NCBI RefSeq assembly: GCF_039536765.1
Contig: NZ_BAAAZF010000001.1
Span: 2,311,001 to 2,375,000, forward strand
Source: Parerythrobacter jejuensis
GTDB lineage: Bacteria; Pseudomonadota; Alphaproteobacteria; Sphingomonadales; Sphingomonadaceae
Direction of reading: 5' to 3'
Length of the DNA: 64,000 nucleotides
Shown: piece after piece, positions 1-8,669 of the stretch
Layout of the letters: each line of letters opens with the position of its first letter
Position numbering within the stretch: the first letter of the stretch is position 1
The notes under the pieces: generated by a model
What the model was told of the DNA's origin: nothing
Seen by the model: only the letters and a program-made list of their open reading frames with translations
The model's database searches: none
Position numbers and translations under genes: made by a program

Positions 1-1366
1 CCAGGCTATCGGGCCCGTGGACGCAGCGCATGTCAAAAAAGATCGTAGCGCGCAGGATTCCGTCTTCGCTTGGATTGGTGATCCAATGTTCGTAGCGGGC
101 CCGCCATTCGCTAAGCGATAGTCGCTGTTCGGCGTTCTTGGCCATGATCCCGCCCTTGCAATAGACGAAGCCGGCAGCATCGAGCAGGTCGGAAATACGG
201 CCGCCGAGCGTTTCGAAATAGGCCCGACCAGCAGCGTCCACACTGTCATGGATTACCAAGCCATTGTCCTGATCCGAACCGACCAGCTGTTCTTCGCGCG
301 CGAGCGAGCCGAACACCACTAGCGCATAGGGAACTGGGGGCGGGCCGAGCTCCTTCTCGGCCAGTTCGGCAGCACGCCGATGCGCGGCTTCGCCAAGCGC
401 TGATGTAAATCGCATGGCGTGCCTGGCATCGAAGCCGTTGGCGACCATCTTGGCGAAGGCATCCGGAATCTGGCTTGTCGCGGCGACCAGAGCAGCAGGA
501 TCCTGGGCCTTGCCAATAGCGAGGCCGATATCGATCGCATTGCTACCGAGAAAGGCGAGGATATCGCTGGCGCTCAAGATGGCGACCAATTCCCCGGCCT
601 GGCCGGTCAGGGGGATATGACGAAATGCGCCGGACGCCATCATGGCCATGGCCTGCGCAATGCTGGCATGGCTGGGCAGGGTGCGTGGATGGTCTGTCAT
701 CACTTCGGATACGGGCCGGTCCAACGCGAATTCCGCAGCCACCACCCTGTTGCGCAGGTCCTTGTCGGTAAAGATACCGACAAGGTCACCTCCGTTGCAG
801 ATGGCCAAGGTGCTGACATTGCGATCGTGCATCAGGCGCACCGCATCGCGGATCGAAGAATCCGGTCGGCACGCAACAGGTTCGCCGCGCCGCACCAACT
901 GGTCGAGAGCCGTGACGTCCAACTCACGTGCTCGTTCGCTGCGGTTTTGCTCCAGCGCGTGGCGGATCCGGCTGGTCTCGTCATCATCAAAGAACGCGCG
1001 GAATGTCTCGTCTGCCGTCCGCAGCCGGTGAAAATCATCCGCCGGAATAGCATAGAGCAGTGTGTCTTCGATCGCGACTGTCGTATTGCGAACCTCGCCG
1101 CCGCGCAGGAGGGAGGGATAGGCGAAGCATGATCCTGCACCCAAGCGTGCGGTCAGGTCATCACCGGCCAGACGCAGCTCGACCGAACCGGATCGGACAA
1201 TGAAAAGTTTTTCATTGTGCTCTCCGGCCGTGGTCACCGCATCCTGCGCACGGGCATAGCTGACCTCGATGCGGCGCGAGAGCATTGCAACCTGGTCGTC
1301 AGGCAATGTGTGGAAAGGCGGCGTAAGCCGCAGGAACTGGACAATTTCGCCGATCTCGCTGGCCAT
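1..1366 (-). CDS. cNMP-binding/CBS/DUF294 nucleotidyltransferase-like signalling protein (3' end cut by window)
   Basis: The minus strand is open from the ATG at 1366 to the window edge, giving 455 codons without a stop. In order I see a cyclic-nucleotide-binding-like domain (about residues 8-120), a CBS pair (about 155-270, with VSTLAICNGGDLVGIFTDKD) and a nucleotidyltransferase-like DUF294 domain. That domain carries GSLAREEQ near residue 352 followed by SDQDN, the GSxAR...SDxDN pattern of the family. Relatives are cytosolic sensors in which the CBS and cNMP modules are thought to control the nucleotidyltransferase; the substrate is generally unknown. The last visible motif, FFDMRCVHG, is typical of the region before the C-terminal DUF294_C helices, so about 150 residues lie beyond the window. 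The start has only a weak GGGA ribosome site and could lie slightly upstream. Confidence 0.85.
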   Translation of the reverse strand, partial: MASEIGEIVQFLRLTPPFHTLPDDQVAMLSRRIEVSYARAQDAVTTAGEHNEKLFIVRSGSVELRLAGDDLTARLGAGSCFAYPSLLRGGEVRNTTVAIEDTLLYAIPADDFHRLRTADETFRAFFDDDETSRIRHALEQNRSERARELDVTALDQLVRRGEPVACRPDSSIRDAVRLMHDRNVSTLAICNGGDLVGIFTDKDLRNRVVAAEFALDRPVSEVMTDHPRTLPSHASIAQAMAMMASGAFRHIPLTGQAGELVAILSASDILAFLGSNAIDIGLAIGKAQDPAALVAATSQIPDAFAKMVANGFDARHAMRFTSALGEAAHRRAAELAEKELGPPPVPYALVVFGSLAREEQLVGSDQDNGLVIHDSVDAAGRAYFETLGGRISDLLDAAGFVYCKGGIMAKNAEQRLSLSEWRARYEHWITNPSEDGILRATIFFDMRCVHGPDSL

Positions 1367-1510
1367 TGTCCCAATGTACACGGCGCAGTCGCGAGGGGAA
1401 GTACGACCTTGGTTTGGTGTATCCGAGCCCCTGCCCGTCCACAGATTTGCAATGTTGCGCCGCCTGCCTAGAACGCGTGGCATAGATATTTGAAGAGAGG
1501 ACCTCCCCAG

Positions 1511-4500
1511 ATGAAATCCCTGCGCGCCCTGCTGCTGTCCAGCGCCCTTGTTCTGACCCCTGCTGCTGCGCTTGCGCAAGATGGTGATGATGGCGGGAAA
1601 GATGAAAAGTGGGATGTGAACGCGCCCAAGGGGGCCACCATCAAGCAGGTTCCGATCCAGACCGACGAAGGAACCTGGATGGATGTCGACGTATCGCCGG
1701 ATGGCCGCCGCGTGGCGTTCTCGATGCTGGGCGATATTTACACCATGCCGATCAGCGGCGGCACGCCGACACGGATCGCCGAGGGGCTGGCATGGGAAGT
1801 GCAGCCGCGCTTCTCCCCCGATGGCAGCCGCATTGCCTTCACTTCGGATCGGGCCGGGGGCGACAATATCTGGCTGATGGATGCGGACGGGTCGGACAAG
1901 ACGCAGCTGACCAAGGAAAGCTTCCGCCTGCTTAACCAGCCGACCTGGTCGCCCGACGGCGAATTCATTGCGGCCAAGAAGCATTTCACCACTGGCCGTT
2001 CGCTCGGCACGGGCGAGGTCTGGCTCTATCACGTGACCGGTGGCAGCGGGGTCAAGCTGGTCAAACGCCCCAACGAAACCCATCAGAAGGAACTGGGTGA
2101 GCCGATCTACGCGCCCGATGGAGAGGCGATCTATTTCACCCGCAACGACACGTCCGGCCCGATCTTCGAATACGCCCAAGATTCCAATGCCGGGATCTTC
2201 CGGATCGAGAAATATGACCTGACCACGGGCGAGCGCACTACGGCGGTAGATGGCTTTGGCGGGGCAGTGCGCCCAACCCCTTCGCCAGACGGCAGCGCGC
2301 TGGCTTTCGTCCGCCGCGACAAGGCTGATTCCCAGCTGTGGGTGAAGGATCTCGCCAGCGGATCGGAGAGCATGCTCTATGGTGATCTTGATCTCGATGT
2401 GCAGGAGACCTGGGCGGTTACCGGGGTCTATCCGAATATGGACTGGACGCCTGACAGCCGCTCGATTGTGTTCTGGGCGGGCGGGAAGCTGCGCCGGATC
2501 AACAAGGATGGCTCGGGTTCGGCGGTCATTCCGTTCACCATCGATGATACACGCGGCGTCGCCGACGCGCCGCATCCGGTGATCGATGTCGCCCCGGCTT
2601 CCTTCACCACCAGCATTCCGAAATTCGCCACGCTTTCGCCTGATGGTCGCCGCGTCGTGTTCGAAACGCTGGGCAAGCTCTATGTCAAAGGAACCGGTGG
2701 CGGGTCCGCACGGAGGCTGACATCCAGCCCCGGCACCACGCAGGAGCTCTGGCCGGCATTCAGCCGCGATGGGCGCAGCATGGCTTTTGTCCGATGGACC
2801 GATGATGACCTTGGCGAGATCGTGGTGGGCGATGCCAATGGCGGCAACCTGCGCACGATCACTAGCCAGCCAGGCCACTATGCCGTGCCGCAATTCTCTC
2901 CCGACGGCCGCACCATCGTGTTCGAGAAACGCAGTGGCGGTTTTCTGACCGCGCCGGAATATTCCGACAATGCCGGTGTATACAGTATCCCGGCCAGCGG
3001 GGGCACGCCGACCATGATTGCACGTGGCATGGCATCGCCGCAGTTTGGCGCTGATGGTGACCGGCTGTTCATGAGCGATTTCGCAGGCGGCAAGTTGCAG
3101 CTGGTTTCAACCGATCTGAATGGCGAGGCCAAGCGGGTTCATGCCCAAGGTGACCTGGCCAACGAATTCAGCGTCTCGCCCAATGGCAAGCTGATTGCCT
3201 TCCGCCAGAATTACGAAGTGTTTGCGATGCCGCTGATGCCGGGCGGGCAGGCCGTCAATGTCAGCGAGAAGGGCGGACCTCTGCCCGTGACCAAGGTTAG
3301 CACCGGGGGGGCTGATTATATCGGCTGGTCGGGCAATGGCGGCACCCTGGCATGGTCGATGGGGCCGGAAATGTTTCGCGTCTCGACCGCCGACCTGTTT
3401 GGCAATGCGCCCGGATCGGACACGTCGTTCTCTTCGCCGGAAAGCGGTATCTCGCTGGCCATGACCCAGCGTGCTGCCAAGCCAAGCGGGACAGTTGCGA
3501 TAACCGGCGCGCGTATCCTGACCATGACTGGCGAGGGCGCGGGCGCGATCGACAATGGTACGATCGTGATCGAGGGCGACCGGATTGTTGCCGTTGGCGC
3601 TGATGTGGCTGTTCCGGCCGGGGCGACCATGATTGATGCATCGGGCAAGACGATCATGCCGGGCCTGGTGGATGCCCATGCCCACGGGCCGCAAGGTGTT
3701 GGTGACTTGATCCCGGAACAGAACTGGGTCCTGGTCCAGCAGCTCGCCATGGGCACAACGACCATGCATGATCCCTCGTCGCGTGCGAGCATGATTTTCG
3801 CCGCATCGGAACGCCAGCGTGCCGGGATGCTGCTGGCACCGCGGATATTCTCGACAGGAGAGATCATTTACGGGGCCAAGGCACCCAGCGTCTATGCCCG
3901 GATCGACAGCTATGACGATGCGCTGGCGCATGTCCGCCGGATCAAGAAACAAGGCGGCATTTCGGTCAAGAATTACAACCAGCCCCGGCGTGAGCAGCGC
4001 CAGATGGTGGCGCGGGCGGCTGCGGCTGAAGACATGCTGGTTGTCGCCGAAGGCGGGTCGCTGTTCGGGATGGACATGAACCTGGTCGCAGATGGCAACT
4101 CTACCGTGGAGCACAACGTCCCGGGCGAGGTCTTCTACGAAGACGTGCTGCAATTCTTCAGCCAGTCGGGCAGCAATTATACGCCGACGCTAACGGTGAC
4201 GTATGGCGGGCTTGCCGGTGATCCGTATTGGCGCCAGGCCACTGACGTGTTTGACAATCCGCTGCTCGTCCACACGCCGCCCAAACGGCTGCTGGCGGCC
4301 ACGGCACGGCGGACCAAGGCACCCGATTGGGCGTTTGTGGATGACGATGCTTCGCGCGAAGCCAAGAAGTTGGCCGATCGCGGGGTCAAAGTCAGTATCG
4401 GGGCGCATGGTCAGCAGGCGGGCATTGCCGCCCATTGGGAGCTGTGGAGCTTCGTCCGTGGCGGGATGAGCGCGGTGGAGGCACTGCGCGCAGGCACCAT

Positions 4501-4720
4501 CGCTCCGGCACAGTCGCTTGGCATGGACAAGGATATCGGCAGCCTTGAAGTCGGCAAGCTGGCCGACTTGATCGTGCTCGATGCCGACCCTAGCGTGGAC
4601 ATTCGCAATTCCGACAAGATCGACAGCGTCATGCTGGGGGGCCGGATGTACGATGCAACCACGATGAACGAAGTTGCCACCGGCACATCCAAGCGGAAAG
4701 CCTATTTCTGGGAGAATTAG
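1511..4720 (+). CDS. secreted TolB-type beta-propeller/amidohydrolase fusion
   Basis: This is a 1069-residue protein with a clear Sec signal peptide (MKSLRALLLSSALVLTPAAA, cleavage near ALAQ), so it should act in the periplasm. Residues about 40-640 hold many WD40/TolB-type repeats with a recurring SPDG turn (VSPDGRRVAF, FSPDGSRIAF, FSPDGRTIVF). The C-terminal third is an amidohydrolase: a DAHAHG motif gives the H723-x-H725 metal pair, with later histidines near 868 (VEHN) and 966 (GAHGQQ). Such fusions are annotated as amidohydrolase or imidazolonepropionase-like hydrolases; peptide or cyclic-amide substrates are guessed, not shown. The ATG at 1511 follows GAGAGG with good spacing. A TTG at 1490 in the same frame is less likely because it would put charged residues before the signal peptide. 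The stop overlaps the convergent acyl-CoA dehydrogenase by 3 bases. Confidence 0.9.
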   Translation: MKSLRALLLSSALVLTPAAALAQDGDDGGKDEKWDVNAPKGATIKQVPIQTDEGTWMDVDVSPDGRRVAFSMLGDIYTMPISGGTPTRIAEGLAWEVQPRFSPDGSRIAFTSDRAGGDNIWLMDADGSDKTQLTKESFRLLNQPTWSPDGEFIAAKKHFTTGRSLGTGEVWLYHVTGGSGVKLVKRPNETHQKELGEPIYAPDGEAIYFTRNDTSGPIFEYAQDSNAGIFRIEKYDLTTGERTTAVDGFGGAVRPTPSPDGSALAFVRRDKADSQLWVKDLASGSESMLYGDLDLDVQETWAVTGVYPNMDWTPDSRSIVFWAGGKLRRINKDGSGSAVIPFTIDDTRGVADAPHPVIDVAPASFTTSIPKFATLSPDGRRVVFETLGKLYVKGTGGGSARRLTSSPGTTQELWPAFSRDGRSMAFVRWTDDDLGEIVVGDANGGNLRTITSQPGHYAVPQFSPDGRTIVFEKRSGGFLTAPEYSDNAGVYSIPASGGTPTMIARGMASPQFGADGDRLFMSDFAGGKLQLVSTDLNGEAKRVHAQGDLANEFSVSPNGKLIAFRQNYEVFAMPLMPGGQAVNVSEKGGPLPVTKVSTGGADYIGWSGNGGTLAWSMGPEMFRVSTADLFGNAPGSDTSFSSPESGISLAMTQRAAKPSGTVAITGARILTMTGEGAGAIDNGTIVIEGDRIVAVGADVAVPAGATMIDASGKTIMPGLVDAHAHGPQGVGDLIPEQNWVLVQQLAMGTTTMHDPSSRASMIFAASERQRAGMLLAPRIFSTGEIIYGAKAPSVYARIDSYDDALAHVRRIKKQGGISVKNYNQPRREQRQMVARAAAAEDMLVVAEGGSLFGMDMNLVADGNSTVEHNVPGEVFYEDVLQFFSQSGSNYTPTLTVTYGGLAGDPYWRQATDVFDNPLLVHTPPKRLLAATARRTKAPDWAFVDDDASREAKKLADRGVKVSIGAHGQQAGIAAHWELWSFVRGGMSAVEALRAGTIAPAQSLGMDKDIGSLEVGKLADLIVLDADPSVDIRNSDKIDSVMLGGRMYDATTMNEVATGTSKRKAYFWEN

Positions 4721-5910
4721 TCCCGGGTCGGTTTGCCCAGCAGCGTGTCAGCAATGATACGCTGCTGGATTTCGCTGCTACCTTCGAAAATCTTGGTCAG
4801 TCGCGCATCGCGCCAATGGCGTTCGACCGCGTGCAGGGTAGTGTAGCCCGCTCCGCCAAGAATCTGCAGCGCTTCGCTGGTGACCCGCTCGGCCATTTCG
4901 GCGGCATAAAACTTCACCATCGCGGCTTCCTTGGCGCAATTGTGGCCATTGTCGATCTGGTGGCAGACGAAATACATCAGCTGGCGGGCCGCTTCCACTT
5001 CGGTCGCCATGCTGGCGATCTTGAAACGAATGGCCTGGAAGTCGGAAATCGGACGGTCAAACTGCTCGCGTTGCTTGGCGTGCGCAATCGCGTCCTCCAA
5101 CGCGCCGCGAGCGAGCCCGATCGAGCGGGCAGCGGTGTGGGCACGGGCACCCTCCAGGCCAGAGACCACCGCTTTGAAAGCACCGCCAGTGGTGCCGTAA
5201 TCATAAGCGGGCGTGCGCGCCTCATCGAAGGCCAGCTCATAGGTCTTCCAGCCATGATAACCGATTTTGGGGATTGAATGGCCGGACACACCTTGTGGAA
5301 ACTCGCCGCGCGGCTTTTCGAACAGGATAGCGGTCAGCCCCGCCCATCGTGGCGCATCCGGATCAGCCGAAGTGCGGCAGATGACCTGCATGAAATCGGC
5401 CCGGTCGGCGAAAGTGCACCAGTATTTGCTGCCGGTGACGACCCATTCATCCTCGTCCCGCACAGCGCGGCAGCCGATGCTAGCCATGTCCGATCCGGCA
5501 TTGGGTTCCGACATCGAGAAAGCACCGAGATATTTGCCCTGCGCCATCAATTTGATCTTCTCGAGCTTCTCCTCGTCGGTTCGGGCCGGGATCGACTTGT
5601 AGAACATGTTGCCCCGCGCGATGATGCTGCCCACGCTCATCCAGGCCCGGCTCAGCTCTTCGGCCACCAGGCAATATTCGAACATGCCAAGGCCCAGCCC
5701 GCCGAACCTTTCGGGGATGAGGATACCGAAGAAACCGAGCTCGCCCATCCGGTCGATCAGGTCTTGGGGGATGTCGCCCTTCTCCGGGTCGAGCCGGTTC
5801 GCTGCGGGCAGCACTTCTTTCATCGCGAAGTCGCGCGCCATCTCCTGCATCATCAGGCGCTCTTCGGTCATGTAGCCTTCGCTCGGGCGAATTTCGGGTT
5901 TGTCCATCAT
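4717..5910 (-). CDS. acyl-CoA dehydrogenase
   Basis: A flavoprotein dehydrogenase of about 397 residues that oxidises acyl-CoA to enoyl-CoA, probably in fatty-acid or branched-chain amino-acid breakdown. Family signatures are present in order: the N-terminal helical domain (RDFAMKEVLPAANRLDPEKG), the FAD-contacting strand AFSMSEPNAGSDMASI, WVVTGSKYWCTFADRAD in the middle domain, and the C-terminal QILGGAGYTTLHAVERHWRDAR followed by FEGSSEIQ, which holds the usual catalytic glutamate position of short/medium-chain enzymes. The substrate cannot be read from the sequence. The start is uncertain: ATG codons lie at 5925, 5910 and 5907, and none has a strong ribosome site. I chose 5910. Confidence 0.92.
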   Translation of the reverse strand: MMDKPEIRPSEGYMTEERLMMQEMARDFAMKEVLPAANRLDPEKGDIPQDLIDRMGELGFFGILIPERFGGLGLGMFEYCLVAEELSRAWMSVGSIIARGNMFYKSIPARTDEEKLEKIKLMAQGKYLGAFSMSEPNAGSDMASIGCRAVRDEDEWVVTGSKYWCTFADRADFMQVICRTSADPDAPRWAGLTAILFEKPRGEFPQGVSGHSIPKIGYHGWKTYELAFDEARTPAYDYGTTGGAFKAVVSGLEGARAHTAARSIGLARGALEDAIAHAKQREQFDRPISDFQAIRFKIASMATEVEAARQLMYFVCHQIDNGHNCAKEAAMVKFYAAEMAERVTSEALQILGGAGYTTLHAVERHWRDARLTKIFEGSSEIQQRIIADTLLGKPTRD

Positions 5911-5967
5911 AGTGGCGCGCACCATGCCGATGCAGCGCGCGATGTCGACTGCAAAATTGGCAAGGGT

Positions 5968-6915
5968 TCAGCCAGCCAAGCGGTGCGGGCGCGATGGCAT
6001 GGGTGCAGCAAACGGGCGCAGGGGCGGGCGCGGGCGAACCTGCGCGTTACTCTGGCGGGTCGAACCGTTGGTCCGATCGAGGAAGGCCGCCATCTCCGCG
6101 CGGCGAAGCGTCTCGTCCGCACAGACACCGATTTCTGCCACTCCGGCAGCGGCGGAGAGCGGCAGTGCCGCCTTGCCAGCGCGGATCTCGTCGGCGAACA
6201 CATCCTGCACCTGTGTGCAAAGATCGGCAGTGATCGTCTCTCCGCTGTCGGGCAGGAGTACCGCGAAGCTGGCATCGCCAATGCGCGAGAGGATGTCTCG
6301 CTGCCGCAGGACGGTACGCAGAACCTGGCCAAACGCGGCCAGCACGTCGTCACCGAAGTCCTGCCCCAGCCGGTGATTGATGGCGCGGAAATGCTCTATC
6401 CGGAACAGGGCGAGACAACCGGCCCTCCTGTGTTCTGCCATGTGGCGCAACATCGAAAGGAACGCGATGCGATTGGTCAGGCCTGTCAGCGGGTCGGTCA
6501 TCCGCGCCGCAAACAACTTGTCTTCCAGCCGCCGGCGTTCTTCGACATTGCGCAAGACCCCGATAGTGCCGTTCGGTCCGCCGGCGCGGCGCGAGCAGGG
6601 CTGTAGTTTCAGCGCGAACCAATGGCCGGCTTCCGGCCCATGCGCACATTCGAACTCCACCCAATTGCGGTCGCCATTGCCTGCCGCGACTAACGCCAAT
6701 TCCGCCTGCACTCGATGGACGTGGTGCGGCGCGACCAGATCCAGCAAGTTGGGAGGCACCAACAGGTCCGGCATTGGAGCACCGAGGAACGCGATGTTCT
6801 GTGATGCGCAGACGATGAAGCCATCATTGTCGGTTTTCAGAAGTATATCGGTCGATCCGCCCGCCACCATTTCACATAGCGCAGCCAATTCGCCGATCGC
6901 AAAGTCGAGCCCCAT
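5968..6915 (-). CDS. PAS-GGDEF protein with degenerate GGDEF active site
   Basis: About 315 residues. The N-terminal half is PAS-like (DILLKTDNDGFIVCASQNIAFLG), and the linker NVEERRRLEDKLFAARMTDPLTGLTNR is the usual lead-in to a GGDEF domain. The signature site, however, reads RIGDASF where active diguanylate cyclases have RxGGDEF, so the metal- and GTP-binding residues are largely lost. The domain is therefore probably catalytically dead and may bind GTP or a partner. The C-terminus is Arg/Pro rich. The gene lies 168 bp downstream of the PilZ-HTH regulator on the same strand, so the two may share c-di-GMP-related signalling. The ATG at 6915 follows GGGGAACGAC; a longer frame starts at 6993 in AT-rich, promoter-like sequence and is less likely. 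Confidence 0.85.
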   Translation of the reverse strand: MGLDFAIGELAALCEMVAGGSTDILLKTDNDGFIVCASQNIAFLGAPMPDLLVPPNLLDLVAPHHVHRVQAELALVAAGNGDRNWVEFECAHGPEAGHWFALKLQPCSRRAGGPNGTIGVLRNVEERRRLEDKLFAARMTDPLTGLTNRIAFLSMLRHMAEHRRAGCLALFRIEHFRAINHRLGQDFGDDVLAAFGQVLRTVLRQRDILSRIGDASFAVLLPDSGETITADLCTQVQDVFADEIRAGKAALPLSAAAGVAEIGVCADETLRRAEMAAFLDRTNGSTRQSNAQVRPRPPLRPFAAPMPSRPHRLAG

Positions 6916-7082
6916 TTCTGTCGTTCCCCAGCAACATCTCTTGACCCGCCACGAGATCCCTATTCTCGAGGCGGACAATATAGAGTCAGTCAATATTAGT
7001 AAGCCGTATTATTTAACTTGACTAAATAAAGAATCGACTTGACGAGCATTAACCAAGTTTGGGAGATTTGTGAAGTTAGTGC

Positions 7083-7751
7083 TTACAAATCGATCATGAC
7101 GCGGACTTGATCGGGGGAGCAGCCATAGGCTTCCGCAATCACCTCGCGCGCTTCGTCGATCACATGATCGGCCTGGCTGATATCACGGCCCGTCAAAAGC
7201 TCGGCCTCAGCCACGCCCAGCACCTCCGCCAGCGCGCCAATCCGTTTGGAGACGGGCTGCGAGCGATCATGCTCCCATGCCCAGACGGTCGGCTTGCTGA
7301 CGCCGAGTGCCTCCGCAACCTGCGCCAGCGTCAGGTCTTTTTCCTGCCGCAGCTTGGCAAGGCGCTTGCCCAGTGTGGCACGGTTCTGGGGATGCATCGC
7401 CGGGACCGGCATATCCTCGATCGGCGCTATCGCGCTCCGCAACTGGGCCGCGCTGAGGACGGAGGACGGCAGCGGGTCGGGAAAGCGGCATCCATGCAGC
7501 GTGGCGCTGCGCCAGACCACTTCGGCTACCACCGGGCCGGCTTCAGGCAGATCGATCGTTAGCTTGGCGCCTTGCTCCAGTTCCATCCGGCAATCCAGCA
7601 GCAGGCCTCCGGCCGAAATATTGTGCAGCAAGACCTGGGCATCACTGCCGCCTGCCAGCTTCCCCTCGGCAACCAGCCTGACACTCCAGCGCCGTGCATC
7701 GCGCCCGCTACCATCATCGGCCTGGGTCTCGATAACACCGGAAATTGCCAC
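7083..7751 (-). CDS. PilZ domain-HTH (XRE/Cro-CI) regulator
   Basis: A 222-residue fusion. Residues about 18-105 form a PilZ domain with both c-di-GMP contact motifs intact: R21-x3-R25 (RRWSVR) and N44-x-S46-x2-G49 (NISAGG). Residues about 125-180 are a helix-turn-helix of the Cro/CI type (LGKRLAKLRQEKDLTLAQVA, then LGVSKPTVWAWEHDRSQP). The simplest reading is a one-component regulator that couples c-di-GMP to DNA binding in the cytoplasm. The start is GTG at 7751, supported by AGGAG eight bases upstream. The gene is followed on the same strand by the degenerate GGDEF protein. Target genes are not evident. Confidence 0.88.
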   Translation of the reverse strand: MAISGVIETQADDGSGRDARRWSVRLVAEGKLAGGSDAQVLLHNISAGGLLLDCRMELEQGAKLTIDLPEAGPVVAEVVWRSATLHGCRFPDPLPSSVLSAAQLRSAIAPIEDMPVPAMHPQNRATLGKRLAKLRQEKDLTLAQVAEALGVSKPTVWAWEHDRSQPVSKRIGALAEVLGVAEAELLTGRDISQADHVIDEAREVIAEAYGCSPDQVRVMIDL

Positions 7752-7829
7752 GACTCATTCTCCTTTATGGGTGGGGAGGATGTCGGGCTGAGGAGGTTAA
7801 ATTTGGGTTAGCATCCGAAGGTAACGCGC

Positions 7830-8531
7830 TCAGTTGCCCTTGGCATCGAGCCAGCGGGCAAGCGCCACACCGCCCGTGATCAGGAACGGCACCAGCACGA
7901 TGGATAGCACCACCTTGGCGATCACCTGGCCGATCATCAGGTTGGTGATGTCGAATTCGCCATAGAACGCCAACGTGATGAAGATCACCGAGTCGACTGC
8001 CTGACTCAGCGCCGAAGCAATTGCGCCGCGCACCATGATGCCGACGGTTCCGCCTTCGCCACTGCCCGCCAGCTTGGCAAAGATCCAGATATTGAGCAGC
8101 AACGAGGTGATGTAGGCGGCGGGACCGGCCAACCATACGCGCCAGGTGGTCCGGTGGACTTGCTCGAATGCGGCCAGATCGTCGGGCCGGAATTCGATCA
8201 TTTCGGTCGATGCGGGCAGCGCGAGGACCAGCTGCATCAATACCGCCGAGAGCCCGAGCGGCACAAAGCCCCACCACACAATGCTGGTGGCGACTTTCTG
8301 GCCGTAGAGCTGTGAAACCGTGCTGCTGATCACGACGAGGATCAGGAAGGCGAAGATACCGGCCTCGACGGCGAGATCGGTCGGCGGCAATTGCACCTGC
8401 TTGAAGGCCAGGACCCCGGCCAGGACCGTCATCCCGCCATAAAGCAACATGAAGACGAACAAGCCGCGCGGCATGGCCTTTGCAGCCTCTGAAACGGTGG
8501 TTGTGCGGGTTTCGGTCGATGTGTCGGTCAT
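7830..8531 (-). CDS. queuosine precursor transporter (YhhQ/VUT family)
   Basis: An inner-membrane protein of about 233 residues with six or so hydrophobic segments. Family features include ISSTVSQLYGQKVATSIVWWG near the first third and GAIASALSQAVDSVIFITLAFYG in the second half, matching the VUT_1/YhhQ family that imports queuosine precursors such as preQ0 or preQ1. The protein would supply the tRNA wobble modification pathway by salvage. An upstream ATG at 8609 would add 26 residues; neither start has a clear ribosome site, and I prefer the inner one because the hydrophobic core begins soon after it. It is divergently oriented from the nucleoside transporter, so both flank one short promoter region and both handle nucleoside-type substrates. 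Confidence 0.82.
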   Translation of the reverse strand: MTDTSTETRTTTVSEAAKAMPRGLFVFMLLYGGMTVLAGVLAFKQVQLPPTDLAVEAGIFAFLILVVISSTVSQLYGQKVATSIVWWGFVPLGLSAVLMQLVLALPASTEMIEFRPDDLAAFEQVHRTTWRVWLAGPAAYITSLLLNIWIFAKLAGSGEGGTVGIMVRGAIASALSQAVDSVIFITLAFYGEFDITNLMIGQVIAKVVLSIVLVPFLITGGVALARWLDAKGN

Positions 8532-8669
8532 CACGGCGGCATAGGCGAAGGAGCCGCCGCTTGGAAAGCGTATGCGGATCACTTCCCCCAGAGGCGTTAC
8601 CCGAGTCATTTGACTGCGCAGGCCCGAGCGGCAAAGGGAGTATCAACTGACCGCCACGAAAGACCCTGC

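Noticed and set aside
419..1132. 237-codon plus-strand frame
   Set aside because: Antisense shadow of the DUF294 protein, which shows clear family motifs.
8610..8669. TTGACT near 8610 as a -35 box for nupC
   Set aside because: No acceptable -10 lies 16-18 bp downstream; the nearest TATCAA is 25 bp away.
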